In this document: one piece after another, positions 22,022 to 33,582 of the stretch
Numbering within the stretch: position 1 is the first letter of the stretch
Layout: each line of letters opens with the position of its first letter
Source: Bactericera cockerelli
Taxonomy: Eukaryota > Arthropoda > Insecta > Hemiptera > Triozidae
Length of the DNA: 64,000 nt
Reading direction: 5' to 3'
NCBI GenBank assembly: GCA_024516035.1
Contig: CM044959.1
Location: forward strand, 18,124,525 to 18,188,524
The notes under the pieces: generated by a model
What the model was told of the DNA's origin: nothing
What the model saw: the letters and a program-made list of their open reading frames with translations, nothing else
The model's database searches: none
Program-made: the position numbers and the translations under genes

Positions 22022-23342
22022 CCTGCCTTGTGCGTGGCGGAGTGGGGGTAAACGACTGCCCCCCGACATTCTATTCTCATTCAAGCCTATTCAATCGCAT
22101 TCATCATGTCTTTGTTCTGCTCAGCTCTATTGAGATATTGAGAAGCTGTCAACAACTCAAAGCTCAGTCCCGTTGTACACATGGTGCTGAAGTATAATCG
22201 ACTTTCCGAGTCATGGCCAATCTGATTGCAAATTAATTTATTGGTTGTAAGTCAAGCTTTGAGACAAATTTGTTTTATTATTCATGGGTGTAGGCAAAGG
22301 TGCCAAAGGTTTTATAGTACTTTTAAAAGTTACTTCCTATAGAAATCAATTTTATTATTCATTTTTAAATGGAACAGAGCAAACAGTTGTAGTAAAATGC
22401 ACTGTTTATCCACTATTTCTCTCAACATGTAAACAAACAGTCGAACATAATCACATAATTTCTAGTTCCTCAAAAGGACCAGTGTGGATCGGAATCTAGA
22501 TCTACATTAGAGCTCAAACCTTCAACAGACGCCTATTCTGTTTAGAGATCAAAATTTCTGAAACTCTGTTTTCAAAATTGTCTTTTAACGCACAAGCGAA
22601 GATAGCCACTAGTCCGACATCCCCAAATCCTGGTCAGATCAGATAAATAAAATATCTTGTACGTGTCCAAGATTTCAGAGTCTAGATCAGATTTCAATAA
22701 TGAGTTCCTAGAATCAGTTAACTCCTTTCCACTTTCTGTAAATATCTGGACAGCTCGTAAAGCACTCCAAGTGAAAAGAAATAGCTCCATAAAGTTATAT
22801 TCTATTCCAAAAAACTAAATTAAAACCCATGTGGGCAGACATAGCCGACAAATTTGGATAGCATGTCAAAACTGGTTACATGATTATTTCACGAAACAAA
22901 TTTATTTTGTATTTCTTGAGAAATAGATATTAAAAGTAAATTAATATCAGCGTTCGTGGAATTTTCAGTTAGGATTGAAATTATTAAAATTCTTCTTGAA
23001 CGAAGTTGATCGGTATTGTATGTCTAATTTTACGAGATCTTAATGTACATATCCAAGGATTTAATAATTTCATTTTTTTTATACTAATTTAGAGGAATTC
23101 AGTAATAACAGAGTGATTTCAAGTTGAAGGTCGCCTGGGAATTGAAGAATAGGTGATTGTCGAATTTGCTAGAGTCTTCCTCCTGAGGAATTTGAGATGC
23201 GCTCCCACCTCCTGTACTAAAACTTGAATTCTTGCTCTCCAGACTGAGATTTCATTTCCGCTGTTTTCATCAGAATCCACCGCTAAAATATAATAATACC
23301 GCCTAGGACTATTAAGTTCCATTATTTCGGCAGTGTGCCCAA
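22022..23342. other. Intronic, no feature recognised
   Basis: No recognised repeat or gene. Short ORFs at 22284-22499 (+) and 22572-22790 (-) have no family resemblance. Confidence 0.4.
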
Positions 23343-23485
23343 GAATCCCAAGATGTATTATTATGAGGTAAAAATCTCAAATAGGAGGATAACTTGTCAT
23401 GTACCGGCTGGGTTTCGAACCCGCGACCACTGGAATCTGTGGATTCACAGAGTGCCGCCTTTACCACTGAGCTACCGGGACATAT
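23343..23485 (-). repeat. SINE-2 copy, 3'-truncated
   Basis: Minus strand: TGTCCCGGTAGCTCAGTGGT, AAAGGCGGCACTCTGTGAAT, GGTCGCGGGTTCGAAACCCA, then TCCTCCTATTTGAG. A tRNA-like A box and B box are present, and the continuation matches the other SINE-2 copies, so it is not a tRNA gene. The distal tail is missing. Confidence 0.8.
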
Positions 23486-24336
23486 AGGTCAGTTCGTGTG
23501 ATTAATTATACATTACACTTAGATAGTTATGAGATGTTAGGGTTAGTGTGTTGTGGTAAGGTGATTGCTTATCTTTTGAAAGTCCCTGAGCTGAAATCTC
23601 AGTACCGACCAAAAAGAAATTCGATTTTGATCAATTATTTAGAAATAATACTATCATACATTGCCCCAGCACTTTAAGAAGAAGCATAAATACATTTATT
23701 ATATGTCTCTTTTTATTGACTTTAGCATAAGGCAAATTAAACTTAACATTTTGCGTCATGAATTTTACTTTATCTTGGTTGCTCCCCGGTAATCAGCTAT
23801 TAAACACGTTGCTCTGATTTACTTGAGTGGATATTATATAGGTACCCATATAGTGCTTAATAGTTGATTATTTGTTTAATACGAAAATATCCATTATCGC
23901 AAGAGAGAGGTAGAAGCTAAAGCACAACCATTAAACATCCAAATATGGCACAACTTGAGAGCGATTAAATTTTTATCGCCCAGTGCGTTACATCTTTGGT
24001 GGGTATCGCTACCTACCAGCATCTGTGGAGCTTTCTTATTACGTACAATCAGTACATACACCTAACATTAAACCAACCGAGGTGCAAAGTGTTGATTGAG
24101 TACAGGACTTATCAGGTTGGGCCTTCAGTCAGTCAGGTCAACGAAAATTTAGAGTTGTAGACTATGTGTTGTATTAGTGTTTTATTGATATTTCAATAAA
24201 TTTATTATCTATCGTCTAATTTTTAGATCTATCCACTGAGAGGAAAGTTTCCTCCCATGAGATGTGTATAGAGTTCATTGACCCGCGGGTAGTGATGTGT
24301 GACTTGGAATCTGAAGACCGCAGGTTCTGTCACTTG
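23486..24336. other. Intronic, no feature recognised
   Basis: Nothing recognised on either strand. Confidence 0.35.
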
Positions 24337-24508
24337 ACTCCTGCTTGATCTTCGATATACCTACTACTACTGATAGTTAGTTCAATATATATTAGGTTCC
24401 AACTGATGGGACTAGCTACTCTGATTCCTGCTTGATCTTTAGTCATACCTACTACTGATAGTTAGTTCAATATATATTAGGTTCCAACTGATGGGACTAG
24501 CTACTCAA
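24337..24508. repeat. Tandem duplication of about 85 bp
   Basis: TCCTGCTTGATCTT..., TACTGATAGTTAGTTCAATA and GGTTCCAACTGATGGGACTA are each present twice in the same order, with small indels. Confidence 0.85.
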
Positions 24509-24639
24509 GTCTCACATGAATCTTGTTAGTCTCTTGTCACTCTTGTGATCTCTTGCAACAGTGTGGTCCTGTGATGTTGGCTCATCGACGTAGAGAAGTG
24601 TCAGACATGGTGAGTTGGCCACCAGTTTGAGATTAATAT

Positions 24640-24697
24640 TTCATAGGCACTTTGGACGCTTGTGGTCTGTGAGTACTAAGCAGCTTGCCCATCCCGC
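24640..24697 (-). repeat. SINE-5 fragment
   Basis: GGACGCTTGTGGTCTGTGAG and TTGCCCATCCCGCAGTAG match the body of the SINE-5 copies near 7340-7385. Confidence 0.6.
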
Positions 24698-24989
24698 AGT
24701 AGAAATTATGAGCTCTAGAAAAAGCCTGCCTTTGCTCGCATAAACCACGTACGAGTATGCAACGTACATACATAATTTTACTATGTATAACATTTCCAAT
24801 GTTGAAATAAACCGCTTACATTTTTCGCAAGCCACAGTTCAGCGATATGTAAACAGGTTAGTCAGATCTACTCATAGTTTTTTTTTTCCTTCTTAGGCTT
24901 TAACTCTGCTGGGGCAGGTCGTTCGCGCCGTCTCAGTTTTTAGTTCTTTGGTCAGACTGCTGTTTTTCTCTTTTAACAATATAATTATT

Positions 24990-25130
24990 AGTTTCTCAGC
25001 CAGAGTATCTAATAATTACCCGTCAGCCAGACTACATGTCTACTCCCTGGTTTTAGGACCCCCAACTCGATAATCAATGATAATCATATAATAGATGTCT
25101 ACTCCCTGTTCATTGTCACCCAGCCAAGCT
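24990..25130 (-). repeat. Degenerate VNTR-family units
   Basis: On the minus strand, GTCTGGCTGACGGG, CCAGGGAGTAGACATGTAGT and GAACAGGGAGTAGACATC resemble diverged 38-bp units. No clear 3' body is present. Confidence 0.5.
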
Positions 25131-25526
25131 CTGTGATCACCATGACAGGTATTACTGAAGCCATTGGTCCGTGCAAGATCACGATCTAGGAACTGAAATG
25201 TTTTGCCGCTACGTGGCGTGATATATGATTGATTCTGATGAGTTGATAATAGCTGGGTGAACGAATGGACCAATGGTATTGATTGTCAATGCATGACTTC
25301 TCTATCAATTATTTATTAATAATTATCATTATTGTCTGTGATTGATATGAATCGTTGGGTGAACGCTTTGGTCGGTATTATTAATGAATGAAATGATAAG
25401 TAGGGTGAATATTATGCAATGTTTTGATTTCCTGAAGTATAAGCTGTTAGTTAAAGTGCGATATCTTGACCTTGTTGACCTTTACTATCATTATGGGTTG
25501 GTTTTTTCTTATACAATTCCATTCCT

Positions 25527-25720
25527 AGTCTGGCTGGGGGACTATAAACAGGGAGTAGACCAGCAGTCTCGCTGGGGGACTATTAACAGGGAGTAGACCA
25601 GCCTTGGCTTGGTTCTGAGGTCAATTATTAGCCTCCTTGTAAAGACAGTGTTAGAAGTGCTGAGTCATTCTTCCACTGTCTGGCTACCATCGTTCGCGAT
25701 GACGCCACCCTATGATGATG
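25527..25720 (+). mobile_element. Composite VNTR element, body A, with 11-bp duplication
   Basis: Two VNTR units, then a body A shortened near its start, ending TATGATGATG. The flanks ATTCCATTCCT (25516-25526) and ATTCCATTTCT (25721-25731) differ by one base and abut the element directly, which defines both ends. Confidence 0.85.
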
Positions 25721-26059
25721 ATTCCATTTCTACTTTTCAATCATACTGAATAGAACCCTTGTGTGGTGCGATCAAGTCCCCCTAATCAGTGTCTGTCAAT
25801 TAATACGCAAGGAAGAATCAGCGACAGAACTTTACTGTTCTGAGAGAAAGAAGTACGTACCTTTTTTCCACAACAATTCAAGACAATAAACTAAAAACTA
25901 AAATCATCATCAATATTCTGTCTTTTCAAATTGTTTTCATCAGTTCTCAGGTATTCTTTCTACTTTCTATTACCTATTTATTTATTTATTTACTTTAAAA
26001 AAATCAATCATCAATTAATTAATAACAATAAATTAACAAACAAAAAATATTTTGTTAAT

Positions 26060-26165
26060 ATTCGAAAAATATAGAACATTATTATTTTATTTTATTTACA
26101 GTTGTTTTGTAATCCGGGGCCAAGTTAATGCCTGAGGCATTCTCTGCCACTTAACCTATTATTCC
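26060..26165 (-). repeat. LINE 3' hairpin remnant
   Basis: GGGGCCAAGTTAATGCCTGA, GGCATTCTCTGCCACTTAAC, adjoining an AT-rich run; equivalent to the hairpin at 875-1085. Confidence 0.5.
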
Positions 26166-26465
26166 AATTCTTTTGGTTTACACAATAAGTTCAAATCCAT
26201 CAACTGTGATTCAAATAGAGAAAAAAAACCTCACGATAGGTAATTACTATGCAGAAATTTGAAGGAAACGTCTTCTTGCCTGTGATGGCTGAAACAATGG
26301 GTCCGATAATGACTTCCTGAGTCATCGGCTCCAGTCTGCCTGGAATCCTGCTATTATCCTTTCTATCCTTCCACCCACCCGCCCTCACCTGGGCGACTTC
26401 TTCTGACCAACGCACGACTCCGCACACCCACGAGGTGTTGGTATTTGTTCAATATGGCGCCCGCG

Positions 26466-26965
26466 CTATTATTATTATTTAACACTTTATTGGTAAGTCT
26501 GGCTGGGGGACTATAAACAGGGAGTAGACCAGCAGTCTGGCTGGGGGACTATAAACAGGGAGGAGACCAGCAGTCTGGCTGGGGGACTATAAACAGGGAG
26601 TAGACCAGCAGTCTGGCTGGGGGACTATAAACATTGAGTAGACCAGCAGTCTGGCTGGGGGACTATAAACAGGGAGTAGACAAGCAGTCTGGGGGATTAT
26701 AAACAGGGAGTAGACCAGCATTGGCTTGGTTCTGGGGGCACTTGTCAATTATTAGCCTCCTTGTAAAGACAGTGATATGTAGAAGTGCTGAGTATTCCTC
26801 CACTGTCTGGCTACCATCGTTCACGATGACGCCACCCTATGATGATGATGATTTGTAAACTACATGATACATTCTGAAACATGGGACATGAAATAAAAAG
26901 AATAATATGTAGTGAACCAAGGGGCGAGGTTAAAGGCTGTGGCTTTATCTTCCACCGAACCCTAT
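26466..26965 (-). repeat. LINE 3' end split by a composite VNTR element
   Basis: Left part TATTATTATTTAACACTTTA (26466-26495). Right part from 26851 with the hairpin 'GGCGAGGTTAAAGGCTGTGG', 'CTTCCACCGAACCC'. The intervening block is the element at 26496-26850. Confidence 0.6.
26496..26850 (+). mobile_element. Composite VNTR element with six units, body A
   Basis: The largest array in the window: six near-identical 38-bp units (the sixth slightly shortened), then body A and a GATGATGATG tail. Units differ by single bases (GGAGGAGACC, AACATTGAGT, GACAAGC). Possible 7-bp flanking duplication TTGGTAA / TTTGTAA with one mismatch. Confidence 0.85.
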
Positions 26966-27261
26966 ATTATCCTATTATGTTATTGCAAGATAGTATACTA
27001 TGTTTATTAGTTTATAAGACATTGAAAAATGTATAAAACATTGTCACCCTAATATATCTTATACTTATGACTAAAAAATACGTCACCTTGTGTGTGTCTA
27101 TTTCTAAATAACATTGATTTTATCTCCAGGTTACAAGGTGGTCTGAATCTTGGATCAATATTTATTTGTTTTACTTGCGTGCATACATAATTATATTGTA
27201 TCTAATTAGAAATCAGAAGACCGTTCGTTTAGTTTTTTTTTATGTACATACTATTAACTTA

Positions 27262-27400
27262 GAGGCAACTGCAGTAGCTTGACCGATAAGGTGGCAGACT
27301 TGTACCGTGGAGGTCGGTGGTTCGGGTCCCAAGTTCTGTAAAAATTTAGCAGTGTGAGTTTCAGTAGTTGTGACATCGCAAACGTGATTAACATTAATAT
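27262..27400 (+). repeat. SINE-3 copy
   Basis: CAGTAGCTTGACCGATAAGG (A-box side), GGAGGTCGGTGGTTCGGGTC (B box), then GTTTCAGTAGTTGTGACATC and CGTGATTAACATTAATAT. It matches the nested copy at 21337-21457. Confidence 0.75.
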
Positions 27401-29139
27401 GGTAACTTATTATTAACACGACAGATGGAGGAACTGCTGCAAACTAGTTATTTAACTGATAACCCTACGTTGATAAACATTGTTAGGTACATAGAAGGAA
27501 CGGTGTTTCCGGGTCTAGCGCTCGTAGACCCAAATGAAGGAGGAACGTAGTGGACTGTATAATTTTGGTTTGGCTGCTGTGATTCATTGATTTTACACGG
27601 CAAGCAAATGTGTGTGGAAAACTGGAAAGTATCTTACCGGCAATAGATTGAAGACTGACGAAGTGTCCGAGGAAATTCATTTATGAGCTTGTTTTTAATG
27701 GCCAGCATTTCCTCGGTCACCGTTCACACGATTACGCGGTACCAAACGAACATAGTAGCAGTGGTAACGAAAATCTTGCAGTGGAAAATTAATAATTACT
27801 AATTAATTATACGTAAAATGAAATGACACCGTGCTATCTAATTCAGAAGATTATTAACTAGTTGCCATTGTTATTTCAAGTCAAGTGGGGACTTGCTAAT
27901 GGAAATGGGGTAGTTAAATTTTGGCTATACCTGTTAACCCTTCATGAAGTGTAAATTTTGCGTGATTTTTAATGATTTTTTCTAGTTGAAGGTGAAAACA
28001 CAAAATTCTACTAATGAAAAGTAGGTTACATGTAAATACACCAAGGGAAGCGAAAACACTCTCTTGATTGCACATTGCATAAACAAATATCTTTGCGTGA
28101 GATACAAGGCGCACATAGAATTGTACTCCATAAAAATCTTTCAAGTAATTTTTGCGAGAGAAAAACAAATAGTTTTTGAAATCAGGAGAGTCTAATTCGT
28201 CCAGAAATGTTATCAGCTTAAGGTAATAGAAAGTAAAAAAGCGTATTGTTAGGTGTTTATTATTGAAATGTTCAAAAAAAATGTACTTATCATTCAAAAG
28301 ATATCGTTAAAAAGTCCAAATGAAGTGTTGGAAGTATGATAGTACGTGAAGGGCAATTTTATTCTAGATATGACTCTGAAAAAAGATAGCGGCGCATGCC
28401 AACTGTTAAAGATGTATTATGGTTTGTATCTACATTTAAAATTTCATCTTCAGATCGAGCCAAGATTCAGTTACATCGTTTTAAAATAAATCTAGGGGAA
28501 TAGATTATGTCATACATAAAATAGAACTGATCGATTATGTCTATGAATTTCTATAAACAAGAGTTAACGACACCGTTATGACTAACCAACCCGCAGGCTG
28601 GACTTAATCGGCGAAGCCTAGATCAAACAAATATGGTCAAAGCTCATTTGAAACCTACTTATCTGCCCGTGGATCATACTCTCTGATATAATAATGCATT
28701 AAACTCTCTGATATAATATCGGTGGAGAAAGTTTCACGTAATGGGTACCTCTCGGCCATGGAACCCGCGTATCTTTGGTAAACTTGTACACACAACGAGT
28801 TGACAACGTGCTGTGAACATTATTATCTGTGCAGTTGTTGACAAGTGGTTCACACAGTGGCTTATGTCGGCTTTTGGTTGTAACAAATGTCCTAGATGTG
28901 GGTACAAGTTTAGTGAGAGTGCTTTACCTAGACTGCCATGAACAGGAAGTCTGTTATGCCTATATCTCAATAGATTGCAGTCTAATTATGCACTGGGATT
29001 TGTCAAACAGGAACTACATACATGTAAGATGCTGTTGATCCCAATATTACCAATCGTCTCAATGCTCTCAATATAGTCTTTTTCCATGCATGTCAATGCA
29101 CTTAAAGTCAGCCCATTTATGAACCTGCTCCTTATAGGT
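27401..29139. other. Intronic, no feature recognised
   Basis: Unremarkable AT-rich sequence. A 127-codon minus-strand opening (27914-28297) shows no domain and I do not call it a gene. Confidence 0.4.
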
Positions 29140-29345
29140 TTTTTTTTAATTTGGGTTTAACGTCGCTTTCAACTGCATGGTCATATCACGACGGAGTTGT
29201 TACCCTCCATCCACAGGAAACTCACAAACCTGCTACCCAGATTAGCCTCACCCAGCCATTCGCAGGAAACTCACAAACCGGCTTGCTGAAAATCTGTAGA
29301 TTGTATCTGAGCGCAACATTTTACCTATTGTTAAAAAAAAAAAAA
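29140..29345. repeat. Dispersed repeat, family with 53590-53830
   Basis: Begins with poly-T, then GGGTTTAACGTCGCTTTCAA, CACGACGG and TTACCCTCCATCC.CAGGAAA. The same order occurs at 53590-53830. A short internal duplication (GCAGGAAACTCACAAACC-type) is present. Class unknown. Confidence 0.65.
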
Positions 29346-29404
29346 TTCTAACCCTACTCTTACATGAGACATTGCCGTACATCGCGGACTATACACAAGT
29401 AGTA

Positions 29405-29765
29405 ATTCATGTACCTTCATCTAGTACAACTTCTCACTTTTCTGTTTATACTGATTAAAATAGAGAGGTTAGTTGATGGCATGGATATTCAGAACTGTTA
29501 CCTGCTGACGAGAGCAAATAAGCTCGAAACAGCTGTCTAGGAATGTTTTGATATTCATATACATCTAGTCATCTAGTACAACTTCTCACTTTTCTGTGTA
29601 TACTGATTAAAATAGAGAGGTTAGTTGATGGCAGTTATACTCAGAACTTATACCTGCTGACGAGAGCAAATAAGCTCGAAACAGCTGTCCAGGTATGTTC
29701 TGATATTCATGTTCAATAATTGTACATCTAGTACAACTTCTCACTTTTCTGTTTATACTGAGTGA
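29405..29765. repeat. Tandem triplicate of a dispersed repeat (about 150-bp unit)
   Basis: CATCTAGTACAACTTCTCAC starts three units. The first two continue through GAGAGGTTAGTTGATGGCA and CTGACGAGAGCAAATAAGCT to TGATATTCAT; the third is cut short. An inverted diverged copy lies at 59440-59570. Confidence 0.85.
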
Positions 29766-30533
29766 ACACCGCCCTGATCTATGAATCCCAGTTTCTGTAT
29801 TCTACTTCTAGAGGAACAATTGGAACATAGATATGTGACTCAAGTGACCTCTAGTTGATAATAGAAAATCAACAAGGTACTTGCTAGGTACTTTCAATTC
29901 AATGTAGTCGATCTGTAAGTCCCAGTGTAATCAAAACACCTTTCTAAATCCTCACAAGAGGTTCTTAAGAACTTGATATACAAGCGGGGAGCAATACAAA
30001 TGAGGTTGGTTTCAATCAGGTCCAAGTGGCCTTGATCGAACAAGTGACCGTATTTACAGGATAAGCCACTTTGAGCCGGGATCTTTATGATCTGTGAGAA
30101 ACCAATCTAATTTCTAATTCTTCGAACTGGTTTATTATTTATTTTCTGTATTCGTTTTATTTTACTAAACATAAAAACATTATTAAGATTAGGAACATCA
30201 TCATTGGGATGACAACCCAAAACGCTTGCAGCATTGCCTCGTTCAACTGCAAGGCTTATTTGCTGCAGCAAATACTTTCCCGATCTTGGGTCTCCAGTTT
30301 TTTCTACAATAGATCTTTTCAATTCTTAACATCTGCGATCATTATTCAGAACGGGCGTTATTTACTTCGTTTCCTGGAAATTCACAACTTATCATTGAGA
30401 ATCTCACCCAGCTTGAGTTGGGCCTTTCATATACATCTATTTTGAAAAAATATACATCCATTTTGAAGTAAGCTGTTAGCTTAAACTTTAAATTAAGTAA
30501 GCCTGAAAGTATTCCTGCAACGTATTTTATTAA

Positions 30534-30683
30534 CACTTAGACGACCGCGTGTACCACCGGTGGTACACGCGTGTCTGTGCGGAATGGACCGGGTGTACCA
30601 CCGGTGGTACACAAATGCACTACGTCTAAACATCGCCGGTCCCACGGGAGAATTCACTAAAAACCATGCCGGTCGTCTAAGTG
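30534..30683. mobile_element. 150-bp piggyBac-like MITE with TTAA duplication and two palindromes
   Basis: TTAA at 30530-30533 and 30684-30687 flanks perfect 14-bp inverted repeats (CACTTAGACGACCG ... CGGTCGTCTAAGTG). Inside are two copies of the palindrome GTGTACCACCGGTGGTACAC; the first is extended to 26 bp (30546-30571) and the second lies at 30593-30612. TTAA targets are diagnostic of piggyBac-type transposition. It has no ORF, so it would move in trans. Confidence 0.9.
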
Positions 30684-30925
30684 TTAAAAAAAAGAACAGT
30701 ACCTAATGTACGTCATACTTATTGTAACTTGATGGTCATTCAATCTTTTTCTCTCGAGGATTAAGAAACCTGTTCGGATTAGTTTCCAACCCATAGTTCA
30801 CTGGTTCGATGTAATCTATGTCATTGAAATGCAATGCGACAGGTCACTACAGAGAGGTGTCAGGTGTTGTGGTTACTAAGGTTACCCATTCATGTGAGTT
30901 CCATAAATCAACTATTGAAAGTTTT

Positions 30926-30986
30926 ACTTCCGAGAAATTTCTAATATAAGAAATCGGAAATATTGCGTTTTTGTAAAAAAAAAAAA
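30926..30986 (+). repeat. Terminal fragment of the palindromic-end element
   Basis: ACTTCCGAGAAATTTCTAAT...AGAAATCGGAAATATTGCGT matches the left end of the element at 39879 with few changes, including the poly-A that follows. Confidence 0.75.
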
Positions 30987-32139
30987 AAACCATAGACGAG
31001 TTGACTGATAATAGCCAAGCTGTCCCAGCCCAGCTAGCTGACACCTAAATTAAAGGTTTATCCTTACGCCTCATGTTGTCAAGTTGATTAATGTTAATAT
31101 CATAGACCAATTTCTTGTGTAAGCTACTCCAAGCATCACCCTGCGAGGTATGGCTATCTCTGGTGGCGTCTACCTCACATCAACAACCTTGGACTCCTGA
31201 AACAATAGGAAACCTATAAAAAAAAAAGAGACAAATTGGGCAGTATGACATTTAGCAGAGTTAAAAATAAAAATTGAACTTCATTGAATTGAGATTGTTG
31301 TGATAAGAAGAAGAGTTTTAATTAGAACAACGGCTTGATGGCGTGTCCTCGTTAATTGATTTCGAGACAGTTTGGGTGATGAGATTCTTATCATCATTTC
31401 CTTGACGGTGTTAATGAGGTGTCGAATGGTCCCAATTCATGACAATTTCCTTGGCTTCTTTTGTATTATTATGTCGGGTGTACAAGCACTATATTGGTAC
31501 CAATTGAGCAAAAGCTAATTATGTACATCATAATATTATGTATATGTATGTAGCCAGTGTCCGATTCATTCATAAGTATTTGCTTGATAATGAACCTACC
31601 TAATCGACTCGTATGCATAACTTTTATTATTTACCCATGAAACATGCAATTACGATACTACTAAAGTCCTATCATAAGACTTCCTTGGTAATTACCCAAC
31701 TCTTTGTCTATACTATTCATTGCATTAAACACTTTTTCAATTTTCAAGATGGTTCATCAATGTCTAAGATTAATCTCAGTCGTTTTTATGTAACACAGTT
31801 TAAAGCATGTTTCAGTACGATAAATTTTTATTTGTTGTGCATTGTTTGTTTCAATTTTAAATTTCATTTTGGAAGGTGGCCATCTTTTCCATTAATTTGT
31901 TCTGGACTCTAGTTTCACGCATTGATTTCTTTGTATTTTCCGTCCATGCTAAAGTGTTGACAGTGAACGTGTTTCATTTGTGTTGAAATTTAATATTTGT
32001 GGACAGATAATTGTGTAGCGAGTCACTCACTAATAGTTTCTGCTTTTCTTTTGATTTCAGGTATGTATTTAAATTGATGCAAGCATGGCCTATGATTAAT
32101 ATGAATGAAACACGAGATCTTCAGTAAGTATGTAAACTA
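30987..32139. other. Intronic, no feature recognised
   Basis: AT-rich. The 99-codon ORF at 31613-31912 is not recognisable. The stretch has no clear repeat. Confidence 0.35.
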
Positions 32140-32611
32140 TAAAAATAATAATAATTCCATCTCCGTCAGATAAGTACATTTAGGTATCTGACAGTAACGA
32201 GAGGTTTATATGGACGCCCAGAACCAATGTATAGTGAGGACATAATATGTTTATATATGTATATTTTTCTATTCTTTTTATATGGTTTTCATTTTTTAAT
32301 TGTCTTTTTATATCTAATAAAGTGTGTAATAATAACAATGTCTAGGCTCCTTTCATGTCCATGGATTCTAATTGGTTTTTAACTTTTAATGTCCTCATTT
32401 GAATTATTGAGGACGGGAGTTTTAGTTTCCAATTGCTGGGAATCGTACCAGCTACCTACATTAACCTCACCCAACTTGCGTATGACCGTAAATGCCAGCC
32501 CCACTTAAGAACTTCACCTTGGACTCATGCGCGGATATAGGGGGGGGCACGTGCCCCCCCAGATTTTTCAGTTAAGCGGTGTTTCTCAAATTTTAATTAT
32601 ATCTAATCCCG

Positions 32612-32950
32612 TAAAAAAAAGATCTCAATGAGTTAGGGGGGCACGGGCCCCAAAATAATTCCCAATTCTAAGACTAATCCCGTAAAAAAAAGATCTGAAT
32701 AAGTTAAGGGTGCACGGGCCCCAAAATAATTCCCAATTCTAAGACTAATCCCTTAAAAAAAAGATCTCAATAAGTTAGGGGGGCACGGGCCCCAAAATAA
32801 TTCCCAATTCTAAGAATAATCCCGTTTAAAAATCTCAATAAGTTAGGGGGGCACGGGATCAAAATAATTCCCAACTCTAAGACTAATCCCGTAAAAAAAA
32901 AATCTCAATAAGTTAGGAGTGCACGGGACCCAAAATAATCCACAATTGTA
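32612..32950. repeat. About five tandem units of 60-70 bp
   Basis: Units contain ATCTCAATAAGTTAGG, GGGCACGGGCCCCAAAATAA and TTCCCAATTCTAAGACTAAT, with variable A-runs. The fourth is shortened and the fifth diverged. Confidence 0.9.
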
Positions 32951-32984
32951 AGACCAATAAGAAATAACGAAATAATAAAGTTGT

Positions 32985-33582
32985 CAAATCCACACAGATT
33001 GTCCGAGAAACCTGAAATTTTACCTATTATAGGTCCATTTGGATCAGAGAATATATCTCTAGGGTTCAGCTAAACTGGGTAAGGACAAAAAATGGATGGG
33101 TGACACAAAAAAATCACATTTTTCGACCAAAATGACATTTTTTTCTCTCAAAATTTGTCGTGACGGCGGCGGCGTATCAACTCAAAAATAGAAAGTTTTA
33201 AGCAAAGGTTCAAGTTTCCATTTGAGATATCAATCACGAAATTCTGATGAGCCATTCTTGAGCTCCATTTAGGACAAGAAATGGATGGGTGACACGAAAA
33301 ATATTGACATTTGTGTGTATGTGTGTGTGTGTGTGTGTGGTGGTGTTGTGTGAGTGTGTGTGATGTGTGTTTGTGGTGTGTGTGGTTGGTGTGTGTGTGT
33401 GTGTGTGTGGTGGTGGTGGTGGTGATGGTGTGTGTGTGGGGGTGGTGTGGTGTGTGTGTGATGTGGTGGGTGTGTGGTGCGGTGGGTGTGTGGTGCGGTG
33501 GGTGTGTGTGTGGTGTGGTGGGTGTGTGATGTGGTGGGTGTGTGTGTGATAGGCTTGCGAAGCGGCGGGTGCAACCCGATAG
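32985..33582 (+). mobile_element. Helitron-like sequence expanded by a GT minisatellite
   Basis: AAATCCACACAGATTGTCCG and AGGTCCATTTGGATCAGAGA match the short Helitron-like element at 14116. The end, GCGAAGCGGCGGGTGCAACC then CGATAG|T, corresponds to its CGCTAG|T terminus with one change. Between them is a duplicated 'AAATGGATGGGTGACAC' segment (about 33089 and 33282) and the GT array. Confidence 0.6.
33310..33550 (+). repeat. GT/GGT-rich minisatellite
   Basis: Pure G/T-dominated run (TGTGTGTGTG, GGTGGTGGTGG, and a GGTGGGTGTGTGGTGC unit repeated several times). ORFs on both strands here (Cys/Val- or His/Thr-rich) are translation artefacts. Confidence 0.95.

Noticed and set aside
23400..23485. 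Possible tRNA genes at the SINE-2 heads (also 45339, 46096, 59975) and at 7500-7580, 16298, 58163
   Set aside because: A and B boxes are present, but each continues into a family-specific tail repeated elsewhere and the arms do not form a full cloverleaf; these are SINE heads.
26496..26740. CRISPR-like array of regularly spaced repeats
   Set aside because: Units are contiguous with no unique spacers and the genome is eukaryotic; it is a VNTR.
28081..28297. Part of the 127-codon minus-strand ORF as a host exon
   Set aside because: No domain match that I recognise and no supporting splice sites.
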